Source: Neoarius graeffei
Taxonomy: Eukaryota; Chordata; Actinopteri; Siluriformes; Ariidae
NCBI RefSeq assembly: GCF_027579695.1
Contig: NC_083577.1
Location: 36,053,698-36,117,697 of the forward strand
Length of the DNA stretch: 64,000 bases
Direction of reading: 5' to 3'
Positions 47,708 through 60,365 of the stretch are shown piece after piece. Position 1 is the stretch's first letter, and the number at the start of each line of letters is the position of its first letter. The notes beneath the pieces are model-generated. The model was not told the origin of the DNA and made no database searches. It was given only the letters and a program-made list of their open reading frames with translations. A program made the translations under genes and the position numbers.

Positions 47708-48657
47708 GATCATGTACGAGAACAAAATTTACTGAACACACATCCCACACCCCTGACATTTCCATCCCTTAAAGGTAGGCTGCCTTTCAGATTTTTCAAG
47801 TGTAGGTCATAAAAAAATTTTTCCCCGACACCAAATTGTTTTTGTTCAGTGGACCAAAAGCTACTGAATTTGAATCACAGACTTCCAATTTTATTAATTT
47901 TTTTTAAATAGAACAATTAAATAATTTTGGGCCAAATGGCCCTAAATTCTCCGCTATATTTTCCTGCTTCACCATGACCCAATTCAAGATACTACGTCAT
48001 GCATCACGTAGTGAGCTTTCTCCGTTGGTGCAAGGCATTGTGGGATACAAATTTGAAACAGGAGAGAAAAATGGAGGATGTGATTGTGCGAATGAAACGT
48101 CAAAGACTGACTACAGTAACGGAAAGTGAGAAGAAAAGACGTTATGTTGCGAAGGAAAGGAAACACAGGACCAAACTAATAAATATCAGCGGTCAGCGAG
48201 CACCTCAGTGTGATTGTTTAGCAACAGAATGATGTAACTGTCAGTGCACGGTCAAAGGTAAACCTGTAGATGGCAGTAATGCAACACTGTGGATGCCAGT
48301 TGCAGTAAAACCCAAAAGAAGAAGAAAAAAGAAGTAGGTAAACCTGCACATGCGTACACAGACTTCCTCTGTCTGCCTGACTGTGCGAAGCGAGCAATTT
48401 CATGTAACATTATTTGCTCGGGAATCCCCTCAAATTAAATAACTTCCCAGCCACAGAATGGCCTGGATTTTTTAAAGATATTACAGAAATAAACATATAT
48501 CACAATGACCAAATTTCAGAGGGAACTAAATTTTACCGATTTTATGAAATCGAAAGGCCAGCTGGCTTTAAAAGGTCTTTTGGTCAATTTGACCCAAAGA
48601 GTACTTGAAAACAGACAGGTCAATATGAAAATCAAGTATGAATTCACATCAAAGCCA
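47708..48657. other. repeat-like spacer with a small lysine/arginine-rich frame
   Basis: A frame at 47999-48232 reads MEDVIVRMKRQRLTTVTESE, then a basic stretch; it looks like a transposon accessory fragment but I cannot name it. Flanks include GGTAGGCTGCCTTTCAGA. No splice structure. Confidence 0.35.
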
Positions 48658-50227
48658 TCCATCTCATCTCATTATCTCTAGCCACTTTATCCTGTTCTAC
48701 AGGGTCGCAGGCAAGTTGGAGCCTATCCCAGCTGATTATGGCCGAGAGGCAGGGTACACCCTGGACAAGTCGCCAGGTTATCGCAGGGCTGATACAGAGA
48801 CAAACAACCATTCACACTCACATTCACACCTATGGTCAATTTAGAGCCATCAATTATCCTAACCTGCATGTCTTTGGACTGTGGAGGAAACCGGAGCACC
48901 CGGAGGAAACCCACGCAGACATGTGGCCCTTTTCCACTACCCTTTTTCAGCTCACTTCAGCTCGCTTCAGCTCACTTCAGCCCGACACGGCTCGCGTTTC
49001 GACTACCAAAAACCAGCACGACTCAGCTCGTTTCAGCCCTGCTTAGCCCCTAAAACTCGCACCGTTTTGGAGTGGGGCTGAAGCGAGCCAAACCGTGCCG
49101 ACTGAGGTTGGGGGCGTGAGCAGACACTCCCCTGTGCACTGATTGGTGAGGAGGCGTGTCCTCACATGCCCACACACGCCCCGTTAGCGCGCTGGGATCT
49201 GTAAACACCGCAAACCCGGAAGAAGAATAATTACGAATTACGAGAATTTCTGAAGCCTTATGCGCCTCGCCTCATCTATACGCTCTTGCCAGTATCTGTT
49301 GGCGTTGTAGGTGACAACAAGCCACAGCACCAAGACCAGCAACACTAACGACTCCATGTCCTCCATGTTTATTGTTTACTATTCGGGTCGTGAGACTACC
49401 GCTTAAAAGATCACTGAATCAGTGACATACAGAGCATCGTGGACGAGTTCGCGGAGCGCAAGGCTCGCCGTATGCCCTTCAAATAATGCGCGCAGTAGGC
49501 TATTGATGTTTTATTATGAGCCATGTACAGTATGTCGCCTAATGTTTTTTTGTTTCTGAGTTACATGTTCGTTTGAAGGACTTAATGTGCACCCCGTAGT
49601 GTTGAAATTGGTAAACACAGTGCATTCAGTGAGGTTTGCACCGCCCTCCTTTTATTTCTGACTCTTCCTGTCACCGTTGCAACCTCTGAGCGCTCATTCG
49701 CATGCCCTTCAAATAATGTGCGCTATTGATGTTTTATTATGAGCCATGTACAGTATCCTAATGTTTTTTGTTTCTGAGTTACATGTTCATTTGAAGGACT
49801 TGATGTACTAAATAACATATAGTTGCACCCGGTAGTGTTGAAATTGGTAAACACCGCAGTTGCGGATATTTTGTAGCCTAAAATGATGTTATGATAAGCT
49901 TTAATAAAGGGCCCGGTCATTTGCCCCGCCCCCGGCCCGGCTCTGACTTGTTCCGCCACTGTCACTGATGTCACTGTTTGCGCTGCTTAACGACATCACC
50001 TGACGTCCACCCACTTTCGCTAACTCCACCCAATGTGTCCACCCACTTCCAGCCAGCACGGTTCAGCGCGGTTGTAGTCGAAATGCAACTCCAACAGCCC
50101 CGCTCAGCTCGACTCAGCTCGACTCGGCACGGCACGGCTCAGCCGCGTTTGTAGTGGAAAAGCGGCAATGGAGAGAACATGCAAACTCCACACAGAAAGG
50201 CCCCCGTCAGCTGCTGGGCTTGAACCC
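48658..50227 (-). repeat. Mermaid-type SINE split by another element
   Basis: SINE parts 48658-48923 and 50168-50227 flank the element at 48924-50167. Outer duplication CACATCAAAGCCA/CACGTCAAAGCCA (48645-48657 and 50228-50240). The tRNA-like 5' end is missing. Confidence 0.9.
48924..50167. mobile_element. 1244-bp TIR element, PIF/Harbinger-like
   Basis: TIRs TGGCCCTTTTCCACTAC and GTAGTGGAAAAGCGGCA, flanked by ATG on both sides (48921-48923 and 50168-50170), a 3-bp target duplication. Subterminal CAGCTC(A/G)-rich repeats are common in such fish elements. No transposase. It contains an internal direct duplication (about 49471-49620 and 49700-49860). Confidence 0.75.
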
Positions 50228-50310
50228 CACGTCAAAGCCAATTATGATAAATGAAAAACTTTCAGTGTCTAAAGTGCATGCGAGTATCTTATTTGTTATC
50301 TCGGTATATA

Positions 50311-50844
50311 CAGTACTGTGCAAAAGTTCTAGGCACACGCAAAGAAAGAAATGCTGTAGACCAAAGATGCTTTCAGAAATAATGAAATTAAATGTTTTTT
50401 ACATTAAAGAATACTATAAAGAGCATTAAACAGTGATAAATGAAACAAATTTGGTGTGATGACCCTTTGCTTAAAAAAAATAGTAGTCTCAGGTACAACG
50501 AGTACAGTTTTATAAGGAAATGGGCTGTAGGTTTACTGAGCATCTTGCAGAACCAGCAAGCTCTGGACAAGTTCAGTTCTTCTGGACACTTTGTCACAGT
50601 TGCTTCTTATTTTTATATGAACCCCCCCAGTGTAGCCTTTATTATATTTCTTGTCTGAAAAGTGGTCGCTGATATAATATACTGATTGCTGATTTCTGCT
50701 ACATTTAATTTTATGCTGGAAAACCAATGTTCGGAACTCTAAAATGTTTTGTACTGACTCGGTAATGTAGAAGTCGTAAAATAAAAATCTATAACAAAGT
50801 TTGTGCTCAAACAAATAGGGTGCCTAAGACTTTTGCACAGTACT
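50311..50844. mobile_element. 534-bp Tc1/mariner-type MITE
   Basis: TA-flanked ends CAGTACTGTGCAAAAGTTCT and GACTTTTGCACAGTACT are inverted repeats. No transposase frame. Confidence 0.82.
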
Positions 50845-52849
50845 ATCTATTTATCTATCTATCTGACAGACACAGACAGATAGTATCTCTCACAAAGAAT
50901 GGATGACACTTTCTTTGTTAAAAAGATCTATCAGAGGTAAATTTAAAACAATAAACAGATTTGTCATCAGTATTGTTTGTAAGAGAGTTAGAGAACATAT
51001 ATACACTGCAATCATGTAATTTTTCCATGTCTGTGGTATATGAAATTTATTAATTTTTTTAATTTGACCCAGCAAAGACCCCTGATGGGTGCAAAAAGTA
51101 AGAGCTGCATAAGGGTTAAGGATGTCCCCTCAAGCTGTATTAGGCATATTTGTTAATTTATTCCCTAGTTTTTGGTGCTCATTTAATGCAGTTTTTGAAA
51201 TTATTAAAATATCACAAAGCCGTTTATGTTCATTCTGTTGCTATGCCTCTTCCTATGTCCATCCTGCCAAATGAACTGAATTTCCCACTACTTTCCTACT
51301 AAGTTATTTTAGTGCTGCTATGGAAACACATAATTTAAACCATAAATAATTGTAAAATTATAAAAAAAAATTGATTCTATTACAACTAGTAAATTGGTGA
51401 TTTTATAGTATTAATCAGTACTGACAGGAAAGAAGGATGGAGTAGTTCACTTCTCCCATCCCAGCACCTCAAAATATCCTTGCATTTCCCCATTATCCAC
51501 ATTTATCAAGGGTGTCTGATTTTTAAGACAGAAGGTCTCATCACACTCTGCCAAATATAGTTCCTCAGGGGAGAAACCACAGCATTTACTAAACCCAGCA
51601 AAGGAAGAACAAACAAAAGAAGTGAAGCAATAATCACACTTTTCTGCTGGGCATTTTTACATCAGACTTTAATTGCTTCACATTCTAACACCATCATAAC
51701 AGGAAGAGTAAAGGCCTGCAATAGTTTACAAAACTATCTCATGTGTTTTATTTAATAAATCCAAATAAAATAATCAACAACTTATATTAATTTGTTCTTG
51801 GTCAAAAATTGCATTTTTATTTGGAATTGTGACTCCATAATTTGGTTGTTTTCTTTGATTATGCATAAATAGTGCAAACCAAAAAGACGTCAGTCATGAT
51901 TTTTTATACACCAGAACACATGTATATTTCTCTTCACTTACAACAGTGTTGGTTAATGTAACATTTTGCAAAACGTTTAAAATTATGAATTAATTAATTA
52001 AGATAAAATAATATAATATTATTAGTTCATGTCCTTAGTATGTTAAATTACACAAAAACTTCGGAAATTATTCATTTGGTCATTCATTCACCTTCAGTTA
52101 CTGCTTAATCCTAGTTAAGGTTGCAGTGGAAGAGGAGCCTTTGCAGAAGACAGAGAAATTCAGCAATACACCTTGTACAGAACACATGTTTACAATTTAT
52201 AAAAACCAGAGAATCTGGAGAAGAACCTCAAGTGAGAACATGCAAAACTCCACATAGACAATAACAGGAGCTCAGGGTTGAAGCCTGGAGCTGTGATGCA
52301 CCAATACTACAGGACCCATGTACAAAATAACAAGGGTCAAATTATAATACAGGCTACATTATATTAAAAAAATAAATAAAAACAGAAACCCAACCTAATT
52401 TGACATTCATGTGTATGGCTGACTATGTGTGCACTCAGAGATGGTTTAAGATTTCTTCTCGCATACAGAACAAACACCTGGCTTGTTTCCTGTGGACTAT
52501 GGCAGCAGCAACAGAGAAGGCATAAACAATAAGACAGAGCAGCGCAACACCCTTTCCACCAGCATCACTTCTCATAAAGCCCTGACGATGGCTTCTCTGC
52601 AAGTGCATGTGAAGCAGAAGGCCCAAAAGATCTGCTGTTCAAACAGGATCTTCTCAAAGCCTTGAGGAGGAAAGTGGTAGAAGTCGCTGAACTGGCAGTC
52701 TAAGATAGCACTCTCATCCACTGCAACACAGAGGATCAAACACAACTTTGTCATAACTTGGGCAGTGGCGGCTCAGTGCTGTCAGAGAGCCATTGCTGTA
52801 CCCAGCTTTAACATGTGTTTTTACTGTACCTTAAAAGTAGATCACTTTG
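50845..52849. other. AT-rich region; old SINE and one possible exon
   Basis: 52085-52320 is an old SINE relic (AGAACATGCAAAACTCCACA; GGTTGAAGCCTGGAGC). On the minus strand around 52727-52575 a frame beginning after CTGTGTTGCAG reads LDCQFSDFYHFPPQGFEKIL and ends in a stop. It looks exon-like but I cannot identify it. The remainder shows nothing. Confidence 0.35.
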
Positions 52850-53388
52850 AATAAATAAAATTATTTTTTTCGCGGTCCGGTTTCCATCAAATCCTGCGCT
52901 CTGATTGGCTGGCGAGCGGGTCCGTATCCTACGGTACGGACCCCAGTTATGGACCTCTGGCGACTCGCTTCTTCACAACAACAACAAACATAGTAGCAAT
53001 TTTTGTCAACATTTATTTTCACATTTCTCAGGAGAATAGCATTAATTTTACATCATGGATAGCGATAACGACAGTGTTCACAGCGAAAGCGAGTTTTACT
53101 ACCCTGAGGAAGACGAAATAAAAGAAAACATTTCAGGAGAAAGCTAAAAACCTGTAACTTGCTAACGCTGAGCAAAAACATGGCTGAATCCTGAATGACT
53201 CAATTTTGTATAAATAGGGGACTACATAGTCGGCAAAATGTTTTTTTCCTGCCATGGAAGTGCACTTGTATACCGAGGAGGAAGCAATTTGCATTACAGC
53301 CGTGAATGAGAATTCAAAATGGCAGCTTGGCTCGGTTTTCCCTTTCGGGCGCTCTCGTTTTCTGTTAGAATTTGGTAAAAAAAAAAAA

Positions 53389-53797
<409 letters not shown>

Positions 53798-53799
53798 TA

Positions 53800-55640
53800 C
53801 CCCCACCGCCCGACTCAGGCCGGGCGGCTGTCCGGCCTGCAGCCGACTCCCCCCCCCGATGGGAGAGGAAGTCCGCCATGACCATCTGTGCCCCCGGCCT
53901 GTGGACCACCTTGAAATTAAAGGGTTGGAGTGCCAGATACCAACGGGTGATCCGCGCGTTGGCATCCTTCATGCGGTGGAGCCACTGGAGGGGCGCGTGG
54001 TCTGAACAGAGGGTGAAAGGGCGCCCCAGCAGGTAGTACCGGAGGGCGAGGACCACCCACTTGATGGCCAGACACTCTTTCTCTATGCTGCTGTAGCGCC
54101 CCTCACGCACCGACAGCTTCCTGCTGATGTACAGGACAGGGCGGTCCTCCCCCTCCACCTCCTGGGACAAAACCGCCCCCAGCCCTCTGTCCGACGCATC
54201 GGTCTGCAACACAAAGGGGAGAGAAAAGTCAGGGGAGTGTAAAAGTGGCCCCCCACACAGTGCAGCCTTTACCTCAGAAAAAGCCCGCTGGCATTGCTCC
54301 GTCCACTGGACCGGATCTGGTGCCCCCTTTTTAGTGAGATCAGTCAGCGGGCTGGTGACGTCCGAATAATTAGGTATAAACCTACGATAATAGCCAGCCA
54401 GCCCCAGGAACTGTCTCACCCCCTTTTTGGTCTTGGGCCTCGGGCAGGCCGCAATTGCTGTGGTCTTGTTAATTTGGGGACGCACCTGCCCGTTGCCCAA
54501 GTGGAAGCCCAGATACCGTACTTCCACCCGCCCAATCGCACACTTCTTTGGGTTGGCTGTGAGACCCGCTCACCTCAGCGACCTAAGGACGGCCCTTAAG
54601 TGTTCAAGGTGCCTCGGCCAGTCATTACTATATATGATGATGTCGTCGAGGTAGGCGGCCGCATAGGTGGCGTGGGGGCGGAGGACCCTGTCCATCAGCC
54701 ACTGAAACGTAGCGGGCGCCCCAAACAGCCCAAACGGAAGTGTGACGAATTGGTGTAAACCAAACGGTGTGGAAAAGGCCGTTTTTTCTCGGGATAGTGG
54801 AGTCAAGGAGATCTGCCAATATCCCTTCGTCAAATCCAGTGTCGAATAAAAGCGAGCCGTGCCGAGTCGATCGAGCAACTCATCAATACGAGGCATTGGG
54901 TACGCGTCGAATTTAGACACCGTGTTGACTTTTCTATAGTCCACACAGAACCGGACCGACCCGTCGGCCTTGGGTACCAAGACCACCAGGCTGCTCTAGT
55001 CACTATGGGACTCCTCGACGATGCCCATTTCGAGCATGGTCTCAAGTTCTTCCCGAACCACCTTTTTTTTGTGTTCGGGTAGCCTGTAAGGGCGGCTACG
55101 CACTACCACCCCCGGGGGTGTCTCTATGTGGTGCTCTATGAGGTTAGTGCGACCGGGCAGGGGCGAGAACACATCCGAAAACTCAGTCTGCAACTGGGCG
55201 ACCTCCATGAGTTGGGTCGGGGAGTGGTGGTCTCCACAGAGGACCGGAGAGGTACGTGATGCCAATGCTCCTTTTTGAACCTCCGGCCACAGCTCCGCCT
55301 TCTCCGGAACCACCGACACCAACGCCACGGGGACCTCCTCATTCCAGAGTTTAAGCAGATTGAGGTGGTAAATCTGTAGCGCCCCACCCCTGTCCGTTCG
55401 CCTCACCTCGTAGTCGACGTCCCCAACTCGCCGTGTGACCTCAAAGGGTCCTTGCCACTTGGCGATCAATTTGGAGCTCGACGTGGGCAACAGTACGAGT
55501 ACCTTATCTCCCGGTGTGAACTCCCTAAGGCACGTACCCTTGTTGTACAGGCGGGCTTGCCATTCTTGGGCCTGCCGCAAATTCTCCTGGGTTAGGTGGG
55601 TGAGGGTGTGGAGTTTTGCGCGCAGGTCCATAACGTATTG
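53800..55640 (-). mobile_element. fossil reverse transcriptase/RNase H region
   Basis: Motifs along the minus strand: integrase C-terminal text (FTPGDKVLVLLP), then RT motifs CVDYRKVN, PRIDELLDRLG and YLDDIIIYS, then LGLAGYYRRFIPNYS and RNase H LQTDASDRGLGAVL. Fossil and broken. Confidence 0.9.
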
Positions 55641-55671
55641 AATTTCATTTTTGCTTTGTGAAGTACTAGAG

Positions 55672-57872
55672 TAGCTCATGCTGGTTATGTATGCACTTTT
55701 ATGTCCAGAGCTAAACTCTTCAGAAATCAACTAATTGAAGGTCACTGATCAATGTTTGCTTGGTAACATATTTGCCACTGACGGCGAAATTGGCGAAATG
55801 GCCACGCCCCCTTTTTAGCGAAGAACTACCAATTACCACCACTGTATCTCCGGAACCGTTCGGCCTAGAAGGTGATGTGACCATTCAAAATGTCCGGAAT
55901 TGCCACATTATGGGGGGTCGGTAATACATTATTATGTCCTAAAACCAATGGTTTTCAATATATTTGCAATAAACTAATTTCTGCATCATACATTACAGTC
56001 CTGACCTTTTTTATATTACTTATGTACATTATCCATATTTGTCAGTTTAGTTATGTGGATTTCGACACTTTTTGCCCTTATTACAACCACAAAACACCAC
56101 ACATTTTAAGTTCTTTGCTCTGCAAGTGCATTTCTTGCTACTCATACATGACGTTGGGCATTTGCATGGAGGCGGTAGGTCATCTGGTCTGCATGGTACA
56201 GGCAGTATCACAGGAGTTATGCCGAAGTCTGTTGTTTTATATCCAAACTTGAGCAGATCTAGTTTAATCATTAGAGGATTTGGAGCTTCTAACCACAATC
56301 TGCACTGCAGATATGCTCGTTTTATGTGTTCTTGTAGTGTGGAGGAACAGCACACAAGCTGGTTAAAGTCAAGTTCTTTCCTAGAATTATGGTACTGCTC
56401 CCATCGATACTCATCAAATGTTGAACAGTCGGTTTTCTTTAATCCAGTTACAAGGAATTTTTCATCATTACTTATCATCTTCGGTGACAATTCCTCTGCA
56501 CCAAACCCTTCCAATAGAGAGAGATCCATTGAAGCTTTCAGGCCGGCCAGCTTTGAACCCAACTTGCTGGTACTGTCGCACCCACTTAATGCGTGAATTG
56601 CTGGTAGACACGACACCAAATTGCTGTTCAGTTGATCAACTAACAGGTGAACAGGCACAGTCTTCTTGTTCTTCCTGTTGCCAAGCTTTACATAGAGTTT
56701 TTGTAGTTCCCATGTTTTCTTGAAATGGAAGATGAGGTTTACGAAAATGTCTGTGTCAGGTGAGTCAACTAAGATCGATTGAAAACCATGTTTTACACCA
56801 TCATTGATATGGAACATGATTCTGTCATCAGCCTCTTCTTGGTTGCTTGAGAGCTTTGTGATTGTTGTTTCTTTGCCCGCAAACAGTTTTCTACATTCAC
56901 CACCATATACTCCACCGAAGAAGATTTCCTTATCTGACACAATATTTTGTAGCATCCACTTGAAGAAGTACTCTTGGAACCTCACTTTGTTCAACATTGA
57001 GCTCCAGGACATGTCTAGATCAACAGGTACCTTCTGATTGTCAGACCTAATGGTGATAGTGATTTGTTCGGAACTTCTCTCTGCACGTTCCATTTGCTTG
57101 ATCGATGATTTTTGATAAACATCAAAAATAATATCTATTCTTGTTGACTCCACTGCGGTAGCAAGAATGATTTTGGATAAAGTCTCAGCCAATTGCCCAA
57201 ATGTTTCAATGTCCATCTTTTTTATTGGTAGTCTACGTACGAGTGCCATGAAATCAACTGTTATCATTTGAGCATCACATTTTACATTCCTTTTGTCTTG
57301 TGGAAGTTGGTTGACCAGTTCTCTTGATAGGGACGCTTTATCAGGCAGTGATTCAAATTATAATTACTTTCCATCAAAGAACACTTTAAAACTTGAACGC
57401 TGATCACTTCCTAAAACAAAAAGAAACAAATATAGGATACACTTGGTATTTTCATGAACACTCAGTAGCAAAACAGTGTCAGGGCAATGGTGGGATGAGT
57501 CATGGCATGGCATATATATTACATCCATGTAAATTACACTGAACATGGGTTCGAAATGTGTTGAAATTAGTCTTTTGCAAATATCTTGAAAACCATTGGT
57601 TTTAGGACATAATAATGTATTACTGACCCCCCATAATGTGGCAATTCCGGACATTTTGAATGGTCACATGACCTTCTAGGCCAAACGGTTCTGGAGATAC
57701 AGCGGTGGTAATTGGTACTTCTTCACTAAAAAGGGGGCGTGGTCATTTCGCCAATTTCGCCGTCAGTGGCAAATGTGTTACCAAGCAAACATTGATCAGT
57801 GACCTTCAATTAGTTGATTTCTGAAGAGTTTAGCTCTGGACATAAAAGTGCATACATAACCAGCATGAGCTA
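55672..57872 (-). mobile_element. 2.2-kb TIR element encoding a FEN/PIN-like plus CXC protein
   Basis: Two terminal inverted repeats of 310 bp (55672-55981 and 57563-57872), about 95 percent alike, start TAGCTCATGCTGGTTATG. They are flanked by the 6-bp duplication CTAGAG (55666-55671 and 57873-57878), which is LTR-element sequence on both sides. Inside is one long minus-strand frame. No DDE transposase, reverse transcriptase or capsid-like gene is seen. The long TIRs and clean duplication mean it inserted as a unit. Confidence 0.88.
56047..57267 (-). CDS. FEN/PIN-like nuclease domain with C-terminal CXC domain, transposon protein
   Basis: 406 aa from the first ATG; the frame is open back to 57357, so the true N-terminus may be spliced or lost. 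Three acidic motifs stand in FEN1/XPG order: QEEADDRIMFH (about residue 143), LVDSPDTDIFV (about 167) and HALSGCDSTSKLG (about 227). These correspond to the EAEA, DxD and GCDY-type metal sites of 5' nucleases. The C-terminus (about 366-406) is cysteine-rich, CKCPTSCMSSKKCTC and CVVFCGC, resembling the tesmin/TSO1 CXC zinc/DNA-binding domain. A nuclease fused to a DNA-binding domain within long TIRs suggests it serves the element's movement (inference). I know of related fish and invertebrate proteins annotated only as CXC-domain or uncharacterised. No stop or frameshift lies within the 406 codons. Confidence 0.75.
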   Translation of the reverse strand: MITVDFMALVRRLPIKKMDIETFGQLAETLSKIILATAVESTRIDIIFDVYQKSSIKQMERAERSSEQITITIRSDNQKVPVDLDMSWSSMLNKVRFQEYFFKWMLQNIVSDKEIFFGGVYGGECRKLFAGKETTITKLSSNQEEADDRIMFHINDGVKHGFQSILVDSPDTDIFVNLIFHFKKTWELQKLYVKLGNRKNKKTVPVHLLVDQLNSNLVSCLPAIHALSGCDSTSKLGSKLAGLKASMDLSLLEGFGAEELSPKMISNDEKFLVTGLKKTDCSTFDEYRWEQYHNSRKELDFNQLVCCSSTLQEHIKRAYLQCRLWLEAPNPLMIKLDLLKFGYKTTDFGITPVILPVPCRPDDLPPPCKCPTSCMSSKKCTCRAKNLKCVVFCGCNKGKKCRNPHN

Positions 57873-57899
57873 CTAGAGTAAAGGTCCCTCCTCCCAATT

Positions 57900-59310
57900 T
57901 TCCCGCAGCACGTCTAGAATGCCGCGCGGCTTACGCCCATATAATAATTCGAATTGGGAAAACCCCGTGGAGGCTTGGGGGACCTCTCGAACTGAAAACA
58001 GCAAGGGCTCGAGCCACTTATCCCAATTACGTGCGTCCTCACTTACGAATTTTTTAATTATATTCTTAAGGGTGTGATTGAACCGTTCCACTAAACCGTC
58101 CGTTTGTGGGTGATACATGCTGGTGTGGATCGGCTTAATCCCCAATAACCCATACAGTTCGCACAGTGTCCGTGACATAAACGTGGTGCCTTGATCAGTC
58201 AGAATCTCTTTCGGGATTCCGACTCGGGAGATAATGCGGAAGAGCGCCTCCGCAATACTGCGTGATGAGATATTGCGCAGAGGCACTGCTTCCGGGTATC
58301 GCGTTGCATAGTCCACCAGAACTAATATAAAGCGGTACCCTCGTGCTGACCAATCTAATGGCCCGACGAGATCCATCCCAACTCTTTCAAACGGGGTCTC
58401 GATTAATGGAAGAGGGCGCAAAGGCGCTTTTGGAATGGCCGCTGGATTCACTAACCGGCATTCGCGGCACGCCATACACCACCTACGGACATCCCCGCGA
58501 ATCCCCGGCCAATAGAATCGGGCCATTATTCGGGCTAGTGTCTGATCCTGCCCCAGGTGTCCAGCCATGGGATTAAAGTGAGCCGCCTGGAATACCAATT
58601 CCCGGCGGCTCTTTGGAATTAAAAGCTGCATGACTCGCTCTTTAGTTTGAGTGTCCTGCGTCACTCGGTATAATCTATCCTTCATAATCGCGAAGTAGGG
58701 GAAGGACGAGGTGGCGTTCGGCTGGAGCGTTTGACCATCAATTACTCTCACTTGGTCAAACTCATGTTGCAGAGTCTCGTCTCGCGACTGCTCTAATGGG
58801 AAATCTGCGAGGGATTCTCCAAGAGAGAGAAGAGGGGCCGGCGGCTCCTCACTCTGACGCGGAGATGACGTAGATGGCTCTGTGACAGCTGCTCCCACCA
58901 AAGCGACACCGGGACCTCCCCCTGTTAAATGGCAGGACCCACTCTCTACTAAGCATGTCATTAAACCCCGAAATCCCGGCCAATCAGTCCCCAAAATTAA
59001 GGAGTGGGTAAGGCGAGGATTAACCGCCGCCTTCACTATAAATTTTTCCCCCCGGAAAAAAATGTGGACTGACACCAAAGGGTAGCTGTGAACGTCCCTG
59101 TGCACACACAACACCTTCACCCCCTGTGCACCCCCCAATGCCTCGTGTTGCACCAGGCTTTGGTGAATTGAGGTCTGATTACAACCAGAATCCACCAACG
59201 CCTGATATGTATCCCCTTGGATACTCACCGGTATGCGATACGCTCCGGCCCGATCGAGGGCGGCTTCTGGCGCGTCGGGGATCTGAACCACCGCGCCCAC
59301 CTCCATTACC
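57900..59310 (-). mobile_element. fossil protease/integrase region
   Basis: Zinc knuckle CWRCGEPGHLQQQC, protease-like LVDSGCNQTS and ILGTDWPG, then integrase HHCC-type region (HLGQDQTLAR; CRECRL) and the core with MDLVGPL, LTDQGTTFMS and HPQTDGLVERFN. It lies upstream of the reverse transcriptase in the element's own direction. Confidence 0.9.
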
Positions 59311-59319
59311 ATGCACTGC

Positions 59320-59534
59320 TGTTGGAGGTGGCCCGGTTCCCCGCAGCGCCAGCAAACCGGCCCGGGCTTCCTCTCTGCACCGGTGTTCTGGGGCTCACTC
59401 ACCTGAGGGGGGGCAGAGACAGACACAGAAGGGTGAAACGGGAGGGCACCGAAGGTGCGGCAGGCCGGCTGGGGTGGTGCCGGCCCCCGCCTCCGCGGTG
59501 GGGGAATGGGGCGAGGACGGGACACAGAAGGAGG

Positions 59535-59579
<45 letters not shown>

Positions 59580-60320
59580 AGAGAAGAGAAGAGACTGTCT
59601 GCTGTCCTGCCGCCGGAACAGCCGCCAAATGGTCCTCCGCCAGCTCAATGGCCTGATCCAGCGACGCCGGGCGGTGGCACTGGACCCACTCTGCGGTTCC
59701 TGTGGGCAAGCGCGCAATGAACTGCTCCAGCACCACCTGATCGACGATCTTCTCGGCGTCGCGGTTGTTGGCCCTCAGCCACCGCCAGCAGGCGTCCCGG
59801 AGTTGCTGGCCAAACGCGAACGGGCGGCCGACTTCCTCCAAGCGCAGAGCGCGGAAGCGCTGGCGCTGCTGTACGGCGGTGCGCCCCACACGCTGGAGGA
59901 TGGCCCGGTGAAGGTCCGCGTAGGCCAGCCGGCGGTCGGCGGGGAGCTGTAGCGTGGCCAGCTGCAGCGCGGCCAGCTGCGCCTCCCCTGTTAGCAGGGG
60001 GAGGAGGCGCGCCGCGCGCTGATCCATCGGCCACCCCGAGGTCTCCGCGACTTGCTCAAAGAGCATGATGAAAGCCTCGGGGTCATCCTGCGGGCCCATC
60101 TTTGTCAGGGTGAGGGGGGACGGGCCCGCGGTGGAAGCGTTGATTGTCCCCGCCGACGCGAGGAGGTGCCAGAACGCCTGTCGGTCCTCTTGCTGGGCCA
60201 ACACCAGGGCCTCGAAGCACTGCTCCTGCTCCTTACGGAGCATGACGAGCGCCTGGTGCTGGCTTTGCTGGGCCGTGGCGAGGGCGTGGACCAGGTCGGC
60301 GAATGGGGAAGACTCCATGG
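59320..60320 (-). mobile_element. fossil gag region
   Basis: Starts near MESSPFADLVHALATAQQ, with a gag-like helical region (DPEAFIMLFEQVAETSGWP; FIARLPTGTAEWVQ) as in Gmr1/SCAN-like gags. Contains a GA microsatellite at about 59529-59574. Part of the broken element. Confidence 0.85.
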
Positions 60321-60346
60321 GGCGGTTCGGCATTCTGTGCTCCAGA

Positions 60347-60364
60347 TCCCGGGTTTCGGCACCA
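60347..60364 (-). other. primer-binding site of the LTR element
   Basis: TGGTGCCGAAACCCGGGA on the minus strand, one base after the LTR. It begins TGG and is complementary to a tRNA 3' CCA end. Confidence 0.8.
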
Positions 60365-60365
60365 C

